A stretch of DNA of 40,081 bases from Chitinophagaceae bacterium. GTDB taxonomy: Bacteria > Bacteroidota > Bacteroidia > Chitinophagales > Chitinophagaceae. Every line of letters starts with the position of its first letter. The stretch's first letter is position 1. The position numbers and the translations under genes are program-made. Positions 24,210-32,056 of the stretch are shown here, one piece after another. Location: NCBI GenBank assembly GCA_947379895.1, contig CANCPA010000013.1:1-40081 (forward strand). The letters are read 5' to 3'. A model generated the notes under the pieces. The model was not told where the DNA came from. It searched no databases and was given only the letters and a program-made list of their open reading frames with translations.

Positions 24210-25439
24210 ATGTTAATGAATAGATATATGAGTGAATTGACAGAAGTAGAGCAAGTAGTAGGATATCAAAATCCGAATGAACATGGTTATTATGGAAGTT
24301 TTGGGGGGGCCTATATACCCGAAATGTTGCAAAGAAATGTTGCAGAACTTAAGGAGAGTTACCTTAAAATAATGGAAGAGGAGTCGTTTCAACAAGAGTT
24401 TCAGATGTTGTTAAAAGATTATGTAGGTCGTCCAACACCTTTATTCTATGCAGAACGGTTAAGTGAAGAATTAGGTTCCAATATCTATCTAAAAAGAGAA
24501 GACCTGTGTCACACAGGGGCTCATAAGATAAACAATACAATCGGGCAAATTTTATTGGCGAGAAGACTTGGTAAAACAAGAATCATTGCCGAAACAGGTG
24601 CGGGTCAACATGGAGTGGCTACTGCTACAGTTTGTGCTTTAAAAGGTATGGAATGTATCGTATACATGGGCGAAAAGGACATTGAAAGGCAAGCTCCAAA
24701 TGTAGCCCGGATGCAATTGTTAGGAGCAACCGTAATTCCCGCATTGAGTGGAAGCAAAACCCTTAAAGATGCTACGAATGAAGCAATAAGGGATTGGATT
24801 AATAATCCAGTAGATACACATTATATAATTGGGAGTGTGGTAGGACCGCATCCTTATCCTGATATGGTCGCTCGTTTTCAAAGTGTAATCAGTCAGGAAA
24901 TTAGGGCACAGCTTTTAGAAAAGACAGGAAGTGAATTACCTACTCATGTGGTGGCTTGTGTTGGAGGAGGTAGTAATGCAGCAGGTGCTTTCTACCATTA
25001 TTTAAATGAATTAAGTGTTCAGTTAGTGGCAGTTGAGGCAGCAGGACATGGAGTTAATTCGGGCATGAGTGCTGCCACAACTCAATTGGGAAAATCAGGG
25101 GTATTACATGGAAGTAAAAGTTTGGTAATGCAAACAGAAGATGGACAGGTTATTGAGCCACATAGTATTTCCGCAGGTTTGGATTATCCAGGAATTGGAC
25201 CTTTACATGCACATCTTTTCAAGAGTGGAAGGGGCTTGTTTTTGAGTGCTACAGATGATGAGGCATTGGAATCGGTATTTCATTTGTCCAAAATAGAAGG
25301 TATTATCCCTGCATTAGAATCGGCACATGCTTTTGCTGCATTAAAGACTTTGGGTTTAACTAAAAAAGATGTAGTAGTGGTCTGTTTAAGTGGGAGAGGG
25401 GATAAGGATTTGGCAACCTATATGAAGGCAATGAAATAA
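24210..25439 (+). CDS. trpB: Tryptophan synthase beta chain
   Basis: PLP enzyme that condenses indole with serine to give tryptophan, in complex with TrpA. The 409-residue protein has [13 protein letters not shown] near the start, [15 protein letters not shown], the PLP-lysine motif [24 protein letters not shown], the phosphate loop VGGGSNAAG and the late CLSGRGDKD. This is TrpB1-type, the standard partner of TrpA. Start could be ATG 24210 or 24228 (MSELTEVEQ), and the second is close to many homologues. It is separated from trpA by a large fold-back repeat. Confidence 0.95.
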   Translation: MLMNRYMSELTEVEQVVGYQNPNEHGYYGSFGGAYIPEMLQRNVAELKESYLKIMEEESFQQEFQMLLKDYVGRPTPLFYAERLSEELGSNIYLKREDLCHTGAHKINNTIGQILLARRLGKTRIIAETGAGQHGVATATVCALKGMECIVYMGEKDIERQAPNVARMQLLGATVIPALSGSKTLKDATNEAIRDWINNPVDTHYIIGSVVGPHPYPDMVARFQSVISQEIRAQLLEKTGSELPTHVVACVGGGSNAAGAFYHYLNELSVQLVAVEAAGHGVNSGMSAATTQLGKSGVLHGSKSLVMQTEDGQVIEPHSISAGLDYPGIGPLHAHLFKSGRGLFLSATDDEALESVFHLSKIEGIIPALESAHAFAALKTLGLTKKDVVVVCLSGRGDKDLATYMKAMK

Positions 25440-25445
25440 TTATAG

Positions 25446-25542
25446 TTATTAGTGGTTAGTTGTTAGTTATAAGTTATAAGTGGTAATACCATTTTAAAAC
25501 CTAACCCCTAACCCCTAATAACTAACAACTAACAACTAATAA
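25446..25542. repeat. Heptamer-period inverted repeat between trpB and trpA
   Basis: Left arm TTAGTGG, TTAGTTG, TTAGTTA, TAAGTTA, TAAGTGG (25449-25483). Right arm CCTAACC, CCTAACC, CCTAATA, ACTAACA, ACTAACA, ACTAATA (25500-25541). Bases 25446-25470 pair with 25518-25542 at 24 of 25 positions, forming a very stable stem within the operon. Confidence 0.9.
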
Positions 25543-25547
25543 TTAAG

Positions 25548-26327
25548 ATGAGTAAACTACAAGAGGTTTTTAAGAATAAATCGGGTAATGTATTAAATGT
25601 TTATTGTACGGCGGGGTATCCTCATTTGGAAAGTACCCTACAAATAATCGATACATTACAAAAAAATGGTGCAGATATTATTGAGTTAGGTATGCCTTAT
25701 AGCGATCCCTTAGCTGATGGTCCTGTAATTCAACAAAGTAGTTTAGTTGCTTTGGAAAATGGGATGACTATTGCAACACTTTTTAGTCAATTAAAAAACC
25801 TTCCTTCCTCTACAGGGGATAAGGAAGCCGCTATTATATTAATGGGATACATGAATCCTGTTCTACAATATGGTTTTGAAAAGTTTTGTAAGGATGCAGC
25901 AGAAGTGGGTGTTTCTGGTTTGATATTGCCCGATTTACCCGAATATGAATATGAAACAGAATATGGTGCAATCATCAAGAAATGTGGATTAGACTTTATT
26001 TTCTTGGTAACACCCGAAACAAGTGAAGAACGTGTAAGAAGACTCGATTTATTGAGCAGTGGTTTCTTATATGCAGTTTCATCTTCTTCAACGACAGGAA
26101 ATGAAAAAGATTTTAATGCAGTAGAAAAATATTTGGAAAGATTAAAATCTTTAAATCTAAAGAATCCTATTTTAGTTGGTTTTGGTATTAAGGATAAGGA
26201 AACATTTAATACGGCTTGTAAATATGCAAATGGTGCAATTATAGGAACTGCTTATATCAAAGCTTTAGAAGGGGCCGCAAATGTAGAACAGGCAACAAAG
26301 AAATTTTTAGCGGGAATATTAAAGTAG
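25548..26327 (+). CDS. trpA: Tryptophan synthase alpha chain
   Basis: Cleaves indole-3-glycerol phosphate to indole, which is channelled to TrpB. The 259-residue TIM barrel has ADIIELGMPYSDPLADGPVIQ (catalytic Glu in IELG and Asp in SDPLADG, about residues 46-64), LMGYMNPVLQYG, SGLILPDLPEYE, FLVTPETSEERV, YAVSSSSTTG and VGFGIKDKE. Complete and of normal length. It is the last trp gene, and hisH begins 56 bp later in the same direction. Confidence 0.95.
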   Translation: MSKLQEVFKNKSGNVLNVYCTAGYPHLESTLQIIDTLQKNGADIIELGMPYSDPLADGPVIQQSSLVALENGMTIATLFSQLKNLPSSTGDKEAAIILMGYMNPVLQYGFEKFCKDAAEVGVSGLILPDLPEYEYETEYGAIIKKCGLDFIFLVTPETSEERVRRLDLLSSGFLYAVSSSSTTGNEKDFNAVEKYLERLKSLNLKNPILVGFGIKDKETFNTACKYANGAIIGTAYIKALEGAANVEQATKKFLAGILK

Positions 26328-26383
26328 GAATAACAGCACATTCTAAAAAAAATAACTGCTAAATGATAATAATTTAAGTACGA

Positions 26384-27007
26384 ATGAGGAATAGCAACGC
26401 AGAAAAAGGCAATAAGGTAGTAATCATTAAATACAATGCAGGTAATATTCAGAGTGTATTATATGCATTGGAACGAATCGGAATAGCTGCAAATGTTACT
26501 GATAATCATGAAGAGATAAAAGCTGCCGATAAGGTCATTTTTCCTGGTGTTGGTGAAGCAAGTAGTGCTATGAATAGTCTGAAAGAGAATAACCTACATT
26601 TACTCATCAAGGAATTAAAACAACCTGTTTTAGGGATTTGTGTAGGGATGCAATTGCTTTGTGATTTTTCCGAAGAAAATAATACAGCCTGTTTAGGTAT
26701 TATTAATCAATCTGTAAAGTTATTTAAGCCTATCAATAAAGTAAGTGAGAAGGTACCTCAAATTGGATGGAATACCTTATATAACCTAAAATCCCCATTA
26801 TTGCATGGATTAGATGAAAACAGTTATTGTTATTTTGTACATAGTTACTATGTACCGATTAATGAATATACTATTGCAACAACCAATTATGTGCAACCTT
26901 ACAGTGCAGCTTTTAATAAAGATAACTTTTATGGGGTTCAGTTTCATACAGAGAAATCGTCTTTGATAGGAGAGAGGATACTAAAGAATTTTATTGAATT
27001 GATTTAA
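26384..27007 (+). CDS. hisH: Imidazole glycerol phosphate synthase, glutaminase subunit
   Basis: Provides ammonia to HisF for ring closure in histidine synthesis. The 207-residue class I amidotransferase has IIKYNAGNIQSVLYALERIG (about residues 14-33), VIFPGVGEASSAM, the nucleophile motif GICVGMQLL and the GVQFHTEKSS His-Glu pair. The first dozen residues (MRNSNAEKGNK) are an extension compared with usual HisH. The partner HisF is not next to it. HisA is the next gene and purK follows, so hisF must lie elsewhere in the genome. Confidence 0.93.
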   Translation: MRNSNAEKGNKVVIIKYNAGNIQSVLYALERIGIAANVTDNHEEIKAADKVIFPGVGEASSAMNSLKENNLHLLIKELKQPVLGICVGMQLLCDFSEENNTACLGIINQSVKLFKPINKVSEKVPQIGWNTLYNLKSPLLHGLDENSYCYFVHSYYVPINEYTIATTNYVQPYSAAFNKDNFYGVQFHTEKSSLIGERILKNFIELI

Positions 27008-27028
27008 TTTTTAGAACTGAGAGATTTT

Positions 27029-27049
27029 ACAAACCTTTCAGGTCTTTGT
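27029..27049. repeat. Small palindrome between hisH and hisA
   Basis: ACAAACCT and AGGTCTTTGT form an 8-bp imperfect stem (two-base bulge) in the 57-bp gap. It has a REP-like look. No T tract follows. Confidence 0.35.
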
Positions 27050-27064
27050 ATAAATAATTATTAG

Positions 27065-27808
27065 ATGGATGATAAAAAGAACGGAATATTCGAAATAATT
27101 CCTGCAATTGATTTGATTGATGGGAAATGTGTACGGCTTACTCAAGGAGATTATAGTCAGAAGACTATTTATAATGAGAATCCTATCGAAGTGGCGAAGG
27201 AATTTGAAACGGCAGGGTTTTCCCGTTTACATTTGGTTGATTTGGATGGTGCAAAAGCGGGTGCTGTAAAGAATTGGAAGGTATTAGAGGGTATTGCGTC
27301 TCAAACAAATCTTATTATTGATTTCGGGGGGGGGATTAAAACGAAGGAAGATGTAGATATTGTATTTGCATCAGGTGCTAAATTCGCTACAGTAGGTAGT
27401 ATCGCTGTAAAAGACAAAGTAACTTTTGTTAGTTGGCTAACTTCTTATGGGGCAGATAAGTTTTTGTTAGGCGCTGATGTAAAAGAAGAAATGATTGCGA
27501 TTGGAGGTTGGTTGGAAACAACTCATATAAATATCTACGACTTTATTGAAGATTATCTACAGTTAGGAGTTCAACAAATATTTTGTACAGATGTGAGCAA
27601 GGATGGTAAGCTAGAAGGACCTGCTACTGATTTATATAAAAAGATATTGGAAAAATCGACTGAATTAAAATTGATTGCTAGTGGTGGTGTTGCAATAATT
27701 GATGATGTTTATCAATTGAAGGAAGTAGGATGTAAGGGAGTAATCATCGGTAAGGCTATCTATGAGAATAGAATTTCATTAAAGGATTTAGCATCATTTA
27801 ATCATTAA
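27065..27808 (+). CDS. hisA: ProFAR isomerase (HisA)
   Basis: Isomerises the phosphoribosyl-formimino intermediate in histidine synthesis, just before the HisHF step. The 247-residue TIM barrel has IIPAIDLIDGKCVRLTQGDY (catalytic Asp in strand 1, about residues 11-30), LHLVDLDGAKAG, the DFGGGIKTKEDV phosphate site, FCTDVSKDGKLEGP (second catalytic Asp) and ASGGVA. Normal length. It is in the same direction as hisH (57-bp gap), and its stop is followed after two bases by the purK ATG, so hisA and purK are translationally close. Confidence 0.94.
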   Translation: MDDKKNGIFEIIPAIDLIDGKCVRLTQGDYSQKTIYNENPIEVAKEFETAGFSRLHLVDLDGAKAGAVKNWKVLEGIASQTNLIIDFGGGIKTKEDVDIVFASGAKFATVGSIAVKDKVTFVSWLTSYGADKFLLGADVKEEMIAIGGWLETTHINIYDFIEDYLQLGVQQIFCTDVSKDGKLEGPATDLYKKILEKSTELKLIASGGVAIIDDVYQLKEVGCKGVIIGKAIYENRISLKDLASFNH

Positions 27809-27810
27809 TT

Positions 27811-28935
27811 ATGAAGATTGGGATTTTAGGCGGTGGACAGTTAGGTAGAATGTTGTTACAAGCAGGTATTAATTATGTAGTGGATACCTATGTTTTGGAA
27901 AATGATGAGCATTGTCCTGCAGCTCATTTGTGTCATCATTTTATAAAAGGAAATATTCAAGACTTTGAAAGCGTTTATAATTTTGGTAAACATTTGGATG
28001 CAATTACTATTGAAATTGAATCGGTTAATGTAGATGCTTTAGAGAAACTTGAAAGTGAAGGAGTCAGGGTTTATCCATCTTCTGCGGCATTAAGGATAAT
28101 TAAAAATAAGGTTACTCAAAAACAATTTTATCAGCAAAATCAAATTCCAACTTCCGAATTTGTAATAACTAATTCATTAGAAGAACTTAAAAATAAAATT
28201 AATTTTCTTCCGGCTGTTCATAAATTGGGTGAAGGAGGATACGATGGCAAAGGTGTTCAATTAATAAAGGACGAGCAGGATATAGAAAGTGGTTTTTCAC
28301 AGACTTCTGTTTTAGAGAAAATGATATTAATCCAAAAAGAAATTGCTGTAATTGTTGCTGTGAATGAGAAAGGGGAGTTTGCTGTTTATCCCCCTGCCGA
28401 AATGGTATTTGATGCCCGGTATAATTTGCTCGACTATCAAATATCTCCTGCAATTATTTCTAAAGAAGTATTTTGGAAGATTGAAGCAATTGCTATTAAA
28501 GTAGTAAAAGAGTTGAAGAGTGCTGGAATTTTTGCTGTAGAACTATTTGTCGATAAAAAGAATGATATTTTAGTTAATGAAATTGCTCCGAGAGTTCATA
28601 ATAGCGGACATCATTCGATTGAGGGTAATTATTCGAGTCAATTTGATATGTTATGGCGGATATTATTACAACTTCCTTTGGGTAATACAGCACCGATTCT
28701 TCCTTCAGCAATAGTCAATATTGTAGGAGAGGACGGGCATGTTGGTAAGGCGGTATATGAAGGGCTCGATGAAGTACTCAAAATGAATAATGCCTTTGTT
28801 CATCTTTATGGTAAGACGCATACTAAACCTGGACGAAAAATGGGGCATGTAACCATTCTTGCTAATGAATATTCCGAGCTATCACACAAGGCGCATAAGA
28901 TTAAAAATGTATTGAAAGTTGTAAGCTATCAATAG
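27811..28935 (+). CDS. purK: N5-carboxyaminoimidazole ribonucleotide synthase
   Basis: ATP-grasp enzyme that carboxylates AIR with bicarbonate in purine synthesis. The 374-residue protein starts with the family hallmark IGILGGGQLGRMLLQAG and has IEIESVNVDALEKL, HKLGEGGYDGKGVQ (ATP loop) and NEIAPRVHNSGHHSIEG (about residues 257-273). Length is normal. No purE is adjacent. AIR and histidine synthesis are linked through AICAR, released by HisHF, which may explain the pairing with hisHA. Confidence 0.93.
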   Translation: MKIGILGGGQLGRMLLQAGINYVVDTYVLENDEHCPAAHLCHHFIKGNIQDFESVYNFGKHLDAITIEIESVNVDALEKLESEGVRVYPSSAALRIIKNKVTQKQFYQQNQIPTSEFVITNSLEELKNKINFLPAVHKLGEGGYDGKGVQLIKDEQDIESGFSQTSVLEKMILIQKEIAVIVAVNEKGEFAVYPPAEMVFDARYNLLDYQISPAIISKEVFWKIEAIAIKVVKELKSAGIFAVELFVDKKNDILVNEIAPRVHNSGHHSIEGNYSSQFDMLWRILLQLPLGNTAPILPSAIVNIVGEDGHVGKAVYEGLDEVLKMNNAFVHLYGKTHTKPGRKMGHVTILANEYSELSHKAHKIKNVLKVVSYQ

Positions 28936-28988
28936 ATGTAAAGCTTGAAAAATGGCTTTTTTTATTTTAGATAACACAAATAAAAATT

Positions 28989-29032
28989 TAGGAGTAAGCC
29001 CCATTTAAAATCAAATGAAATGATTACTCCTA
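28989..29032 (-). terminator. Hairpin terminator of the XRE-S24 gene
   Basis: TAGGAGTAA (28989-28997) pairs with TTACTCCTA (29024-29032), with an inner CATTT/AAATG stem. Read on the minus strand it is followed by AAATTTTTATTT. It probably serves the regulator gene ending at 29063. Confidence 0.55.
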
Positions 29033-29062
29033 GAAATATCATAGTATTTTACCCTACATCCA

Positions 29063-29815
29063 TTAAGCCAATTTCTGTTTCAATCCAATTACTTCTTCTT
29101 GTAAATTGGTGACCATTCCTGCCAATTGATTCACATCCCAACGTTGAATGGTATTTGCTTTTTGAAGGATATAAACAGCTTTCCAAATTTCAAGTACATC
29201 TTCTTGATTCACCATGTAGGGTTCAAATACTGGATTATCGCTGACAAGTGTAAGTTGATACTTTGTTGGTTTATCCTTGATGATTCGTTTATATACCACC
29301 CCTTCACTTTTAGAAAGAACGACATAGCTATTATTGTTTTTCAAATCATCTAAAGATTCTACTTTTTCACCCACAATAACACTTCCACTTGGTGTAGGAA
29401 GCATACTATCTCCTACAATTTCAAAGGCACGATATTGTCCAGGTGCAAGCATTGGAAGCGTGAAAGTATTCAATTCATCAATAAAGTCAGGGTCTGCATA
29501 TCCTGCCAAATAGCCTGCTACCGCTTTGATTGGTACAAATGAAACGACAGCAATATTAGAACTGAGTTTCTGTTTTCTTCTACTCTCAATGTAACTACTT
29601 CCTTTCGACGCGTTTAAATCTTCTAATAGCAGTTCATCTAAACTCAGGTTGAACTGACTACAAATTAATTCTAAAACCTCAAGTTTAGGTTCAGCCCTTT
29701 CTTCTTCGTAAGCACCAATCAAGGAGCGTTTAATGTTTAATTTAATCGCAAATTCTTCTTGTGTCCAACCCTTTAATTTGCGTAAGTACCGTAAATTCTT
29801 TCCTGCATAACTCAT
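29063..29815 (-). CDS. XRE-family regulator with S24 (LexA/CI-like) domain
   Basis: A 250-residue DNA-binding regulator. Residues 6-62 form an XRE helix-turn-helix (LRKLKGWTQEEFAIKL, SLIGAYEEERAEP). Residues 95-215 form a peptidase S24 domain with Ser137 in GDSML and Lys176 in VVYKRI. A likely Ala-Gly self-cleavage site is at Ala100-Gly101 (AVAGYL). The spacings from cleavage Gly to Ser and from Ser to Lys (36 and 39) are close to those of LexA. The C-terminal 25 residues look like a short coiled coil. All parts needed for RecA-stimulated self-cleavage are present, so a damage- or stress-responsive repressor is plausible. No phage genes are nearby. It diverges from the OmpA gene, a candidate target. 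Confidence 0.88.
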   Translation of the reverse strand: MSYAGKNLRYLRKLKGWTQEEFAIKLNIKRSLIGAYEEERAEPKLEVLELICSQFNLSLDELLLEDLNASKGSSYIESRRKQKLSSNIAVVSFVPIKAVAGYLAGYADPDFIDELNTFTLPMLAPGQYRAFEIVGDSMLPTPSGSVIVGEKVESLDDLKNNNSYVVLSKSEGVVYKRIIKDKPTKYQLTLVSDNPVFEPYMVNQEDVLEIWKAVYILQKANTIQRWDVNQLAGMVTNLQEEVIGLKQKLA

Positions 29816-29843
29816 GATAGAATGATTTAATTGAGTGCAAAAT

Positions 29844-29858
29844 ACTAAAAATATTAGT
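29844..29858. promoter_or_regulatory. Possible operator of the XRE-S24 regulator
   Basis: ACTAA-AAATA-TTAGT is a perfect 5-bp inverted repeat with a 5-base spacer, 29 bases before the regulator start codon. Position and symmetry suit an autoregulatory site, but AT-rich palindromes arise easily by chance. Confidence 0.3.
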
Positions 29859-30113
29859 TAGTTGTGCTAAAGGAGTATATTTTATTTAAAAATCTGTATT
29901 ATTTATTCATAATATTAAAATATTAGAGATTTGTTTGGGTTTAAATTGCTGTAAAAAATTGCTGATTTAATTTTTTTTTAATGATTTGCAGCCATTTTTG
30001 CACTTTTCCTGTCAATTATTAAGGTAAAGGCATTTTTCTATTTAATAAAGTATTTTATTTGTGGACAGATAGTAGCTTTTATTTTTTTTATTTTTAATTA
30101 AGATTTTACAATT

Positions 30114-31475
30114 ATGAAGAAATTTTATGTTTTCCTGTTTATGATTGCTTTCGTGAGTAATGTTTTTTCTCAGGAAGTTAGTGTTAAAAAGGCTCCAGCT
30201 TTTGGTGGATCAATTGGACTTAAGGATTTTCCAACTGCAGCTAAGATGTTTAGTTTGAATTCTGTTGGATGGAGTGGGTATTTGGCACCATCTATTAATG
30301 GTTTTTATATTAAAGGATTGGACAATCATTTTGATTTCTTAGCTTCATTAGGGTTGTCATGGTCAAAATATAAGGATTATTCCGGTCATTTCTATTATGA
30401 GGATGGGTATAGAACTACTAAAGGAATTCCCAAATTACTTATTGATGCAGGTGGAGCTGTAAATTATAAGTTTACAACAGATGTAAATAATGTTGTTCCT
30501 TACCTTTCGGGTGGATTGACTTTATCATTATATAATGGTTCTTATGTATTTCCAAGCATACCTGTGGGCGGTGGTCTACAAGTTAAATTAGATAATGGGG
30601 CATTTATATATATTCAGACGTTATTACAGTTAGGAGTACTTAGTAATACAATTTCAAATTCTAACCAAAATGCAACGAAAGAGAATCTGAACTATTCCAT
30701 TGGTTTTTCTATGCCTTTGAAAAAGACAGTAAAGGCTCTTCCGGTTAAGAAAGAAGTTGTAGTTCCAGTTGTAGTTGTTGATACTGATAGTGATGGGATT
30801 CCTGATAATTTAGATAAATGTCCTACAGTTGCGGGCTATGCTAAATATAAAGGGTGTCCTGTTCCGGATACTGATAGTGATGGTATCAATGATGAACAAG
30901 ATTCTTGTATTAAAGTTCCAGGATTAGCAAAATATCATGGTTGTCCAATTCCTGATACAGATAAGGATGGTGTTAATGATGAGCAAGATTCTTGTATTAA
31001 AGTTCCAGGATTAGCAAAATATCATGGTTGCCCAATTCCTGATTCTGATGGCGATGGTATAAATGATGAAGAAGATAAATGTCCTCGTGAACTAGGTACT
31101 GCTGAAAATCATGGTTGTCCTGAAATTCAGACTAAAATAAATGAACTAGCAAAAAGCATTTATTTCAATCCTGGAAGTGCAGTTATAGCTGCAAAAGCTT
31201 ATCCTGTTTTAGAGCAAGTTATTGGACTTATGACTAAATATCCTGGATTTAAACTTGAAATAGAAGGTCATACAGATAATTTGGGTGCTCCAGTAGGGAA
31301 TCAAAAAATATCTCAAAAGAGAGCTGACGCAATAAAAAGTTATTTTGTTGGAAAGGGAATTGCAGAAGACAGATTATATTCTATTGGTTATGGATTAGAA
31401 AAGCCAATAGCAAGCAATAAAACTGCTTCTGGTCGTGCTTTGAATAGGAGAGTAGAGTTACATGCAAAATACTAA
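30114..31475 (+). CDS. OmpA-family outer-membrane protein with TSP3 repeats
   Basis: A 453-residue envelope protein. A signal peptide (residues 1-19, ending VFSQ) is followed by a beta-barrel-like domain (to about residue 205). Then come four calcium-binding thrombospondin type-3 repeats (DTDSDGIPDNLDKCP and similar, about residues 222-335). The C-terminal OmpA domain (about residues 340-453) has SIYFNPGSAVI and EIEGHTDNLG, which anchor to peptidoglycan. Two of the TSP3 units are almost identical at DNA level (period 87 bp). It is a single gene with a strong terminator, divergent from the XRE-S24 regulator. The role is probably structural, linking outer membrane and peptidoglycan. Confidence 0.92.
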   Translation: MKKFYVFLFMIAFVSNVFSQEVSVKKAPAFGGSIGLKDFPTAAKMFSLNSVGWSGYLAPSINGFYIKGLDNHFDFLASLGLSWSKYKDYSGHFYYEDGYRTTKGIPKLLIDAGGAVNYKFTTDVNNVVPYLSGGLTLSLYNGSYVFPSIPVGGGLQVKLDNGAFIYIQTLLQLGVLSNTISNSNQNATKENLNYSIGFSMPLKKTVKALPVKKEVVVPVVVVDTDSDGIPDNLDKCPTVAGYAKYKGCPVPDTDSDGINDEQDSCIKVPGLAKYHGCPIPDTDKDGVNDEQDSCIKVPGLAKYHGCPIPDSDGDGINDEEDKCPRELGTAENHGCPEIQTKINELAKSIYFNPGSAVIAAKAYPVLEQVIGLMTKYPGFKLEIEGHTDNLGAPVGNQKISQKRADAIKSYFVGKGIAEDRLYSIGYGLEKPIASNKTASGRALNRRVELHAKY

Positions 31476-31494
31476 GTGTAAAGTTTAAGATTTT

Positions 31495-31531
31495 AAAAAG
31501 GCATTCTTCATTTATGAAGGATGCCTTTTTT
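31495..31531 (+). terminator. Intrinsic terminator of the OmpA gene
   Basis: A 16-bp stem with one mismatch (31495-31510 with 31515-31530), a 4-base loop and a T tract, just after the OmpA-family stop codon. Confidence 0.92.
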
Positions 31532-31720
31532 GTTTTTTGTTATTATGTTGCCTTTCAAGCTTTTGCTGAAATTTGATTAAAATTTCCTTCTTTTAAAATT
31601 GAATTGATATTAATTTTACTTGTTTATGAAAACGAAAGCCTGAAATTGTCTTCTATCGAAAATCACTATCCAACTTTTTAGTTCTTTTAATCCTCTTTAT
31701 AGAAATTATGAATAAATGTA

Positions 31721-31784
31721 CATTTTACCCCCTTTTTTTGGTCATTTTATCCCCCTTCGATGACTTATTATTCAAGTAATTTTG
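31721..31784 (+). promoter_or_regulatory. Activator-type promoter of the GH97/SusCD operon
   Basis: CATTTTACCCCC (31721-31732) and CATTTTATCCCCC (31743-31755) are direct repeats 22 bp apart, two helical turns. The second ends 21 bp before an exact TAnnTTTG box, TAATTTTG (31777-31784). No TTG -33 element is present where the repeats lie. This is the layout of a promoter needing an activator bound as a tandem dimer, as with SusR-, AraC-type hybrid or LytTR regulators of PULs. The regulator gene is not in the window. The leader to the GH97 gene would be about 265 bases. Confidence 0.65.
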
Positions 31785-32056
31785 CCTTTAATAATTTCAT
31801 AATGTACTGTTTAAATATTTATATAACACCGCATGTATTGTTTGGTAATTAGCTTATTCAATTTGTGCCTAATTGGTTAGGTTATTCAAGTGTAGTTTAT
31901 TTAATTTCATGTCTTAGAATAATTTTGGCTAATTAAACTGAAGGTTGAAATAATGACAGCGATAAATAAAATTATTCAAATGTGACTGTATTAATCAATA
32001 AATAAATAAATTCAGTAAGAATGTATAAATGCATTTAAAAAATAAAGTTTTATATA
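31785..32056 (+). other. Long leader region before the GH97 gene
   Basis: AT-rich and without an ORF. It holds a second TAnnTTTG box (TAATTTTG, 31920-31927), the small hairpin CCTAA-TTGG-TTAGG, and two TTATTCAA octamers (31854, 31882), with a third at 31768 in the promoter. I recognise no riboswitch. It may be a regulated untranslated leader or contain an alternative start site. Confidence 0.35.

Noticed and set aside
31920-31927. TAATTTTG as the main promoter box of the PUL
   Set aside because: It matches TAnnTTTG but lacks a TTG at the proper distance and has no tandem repeats nearby. The box at 31777 has the better context.
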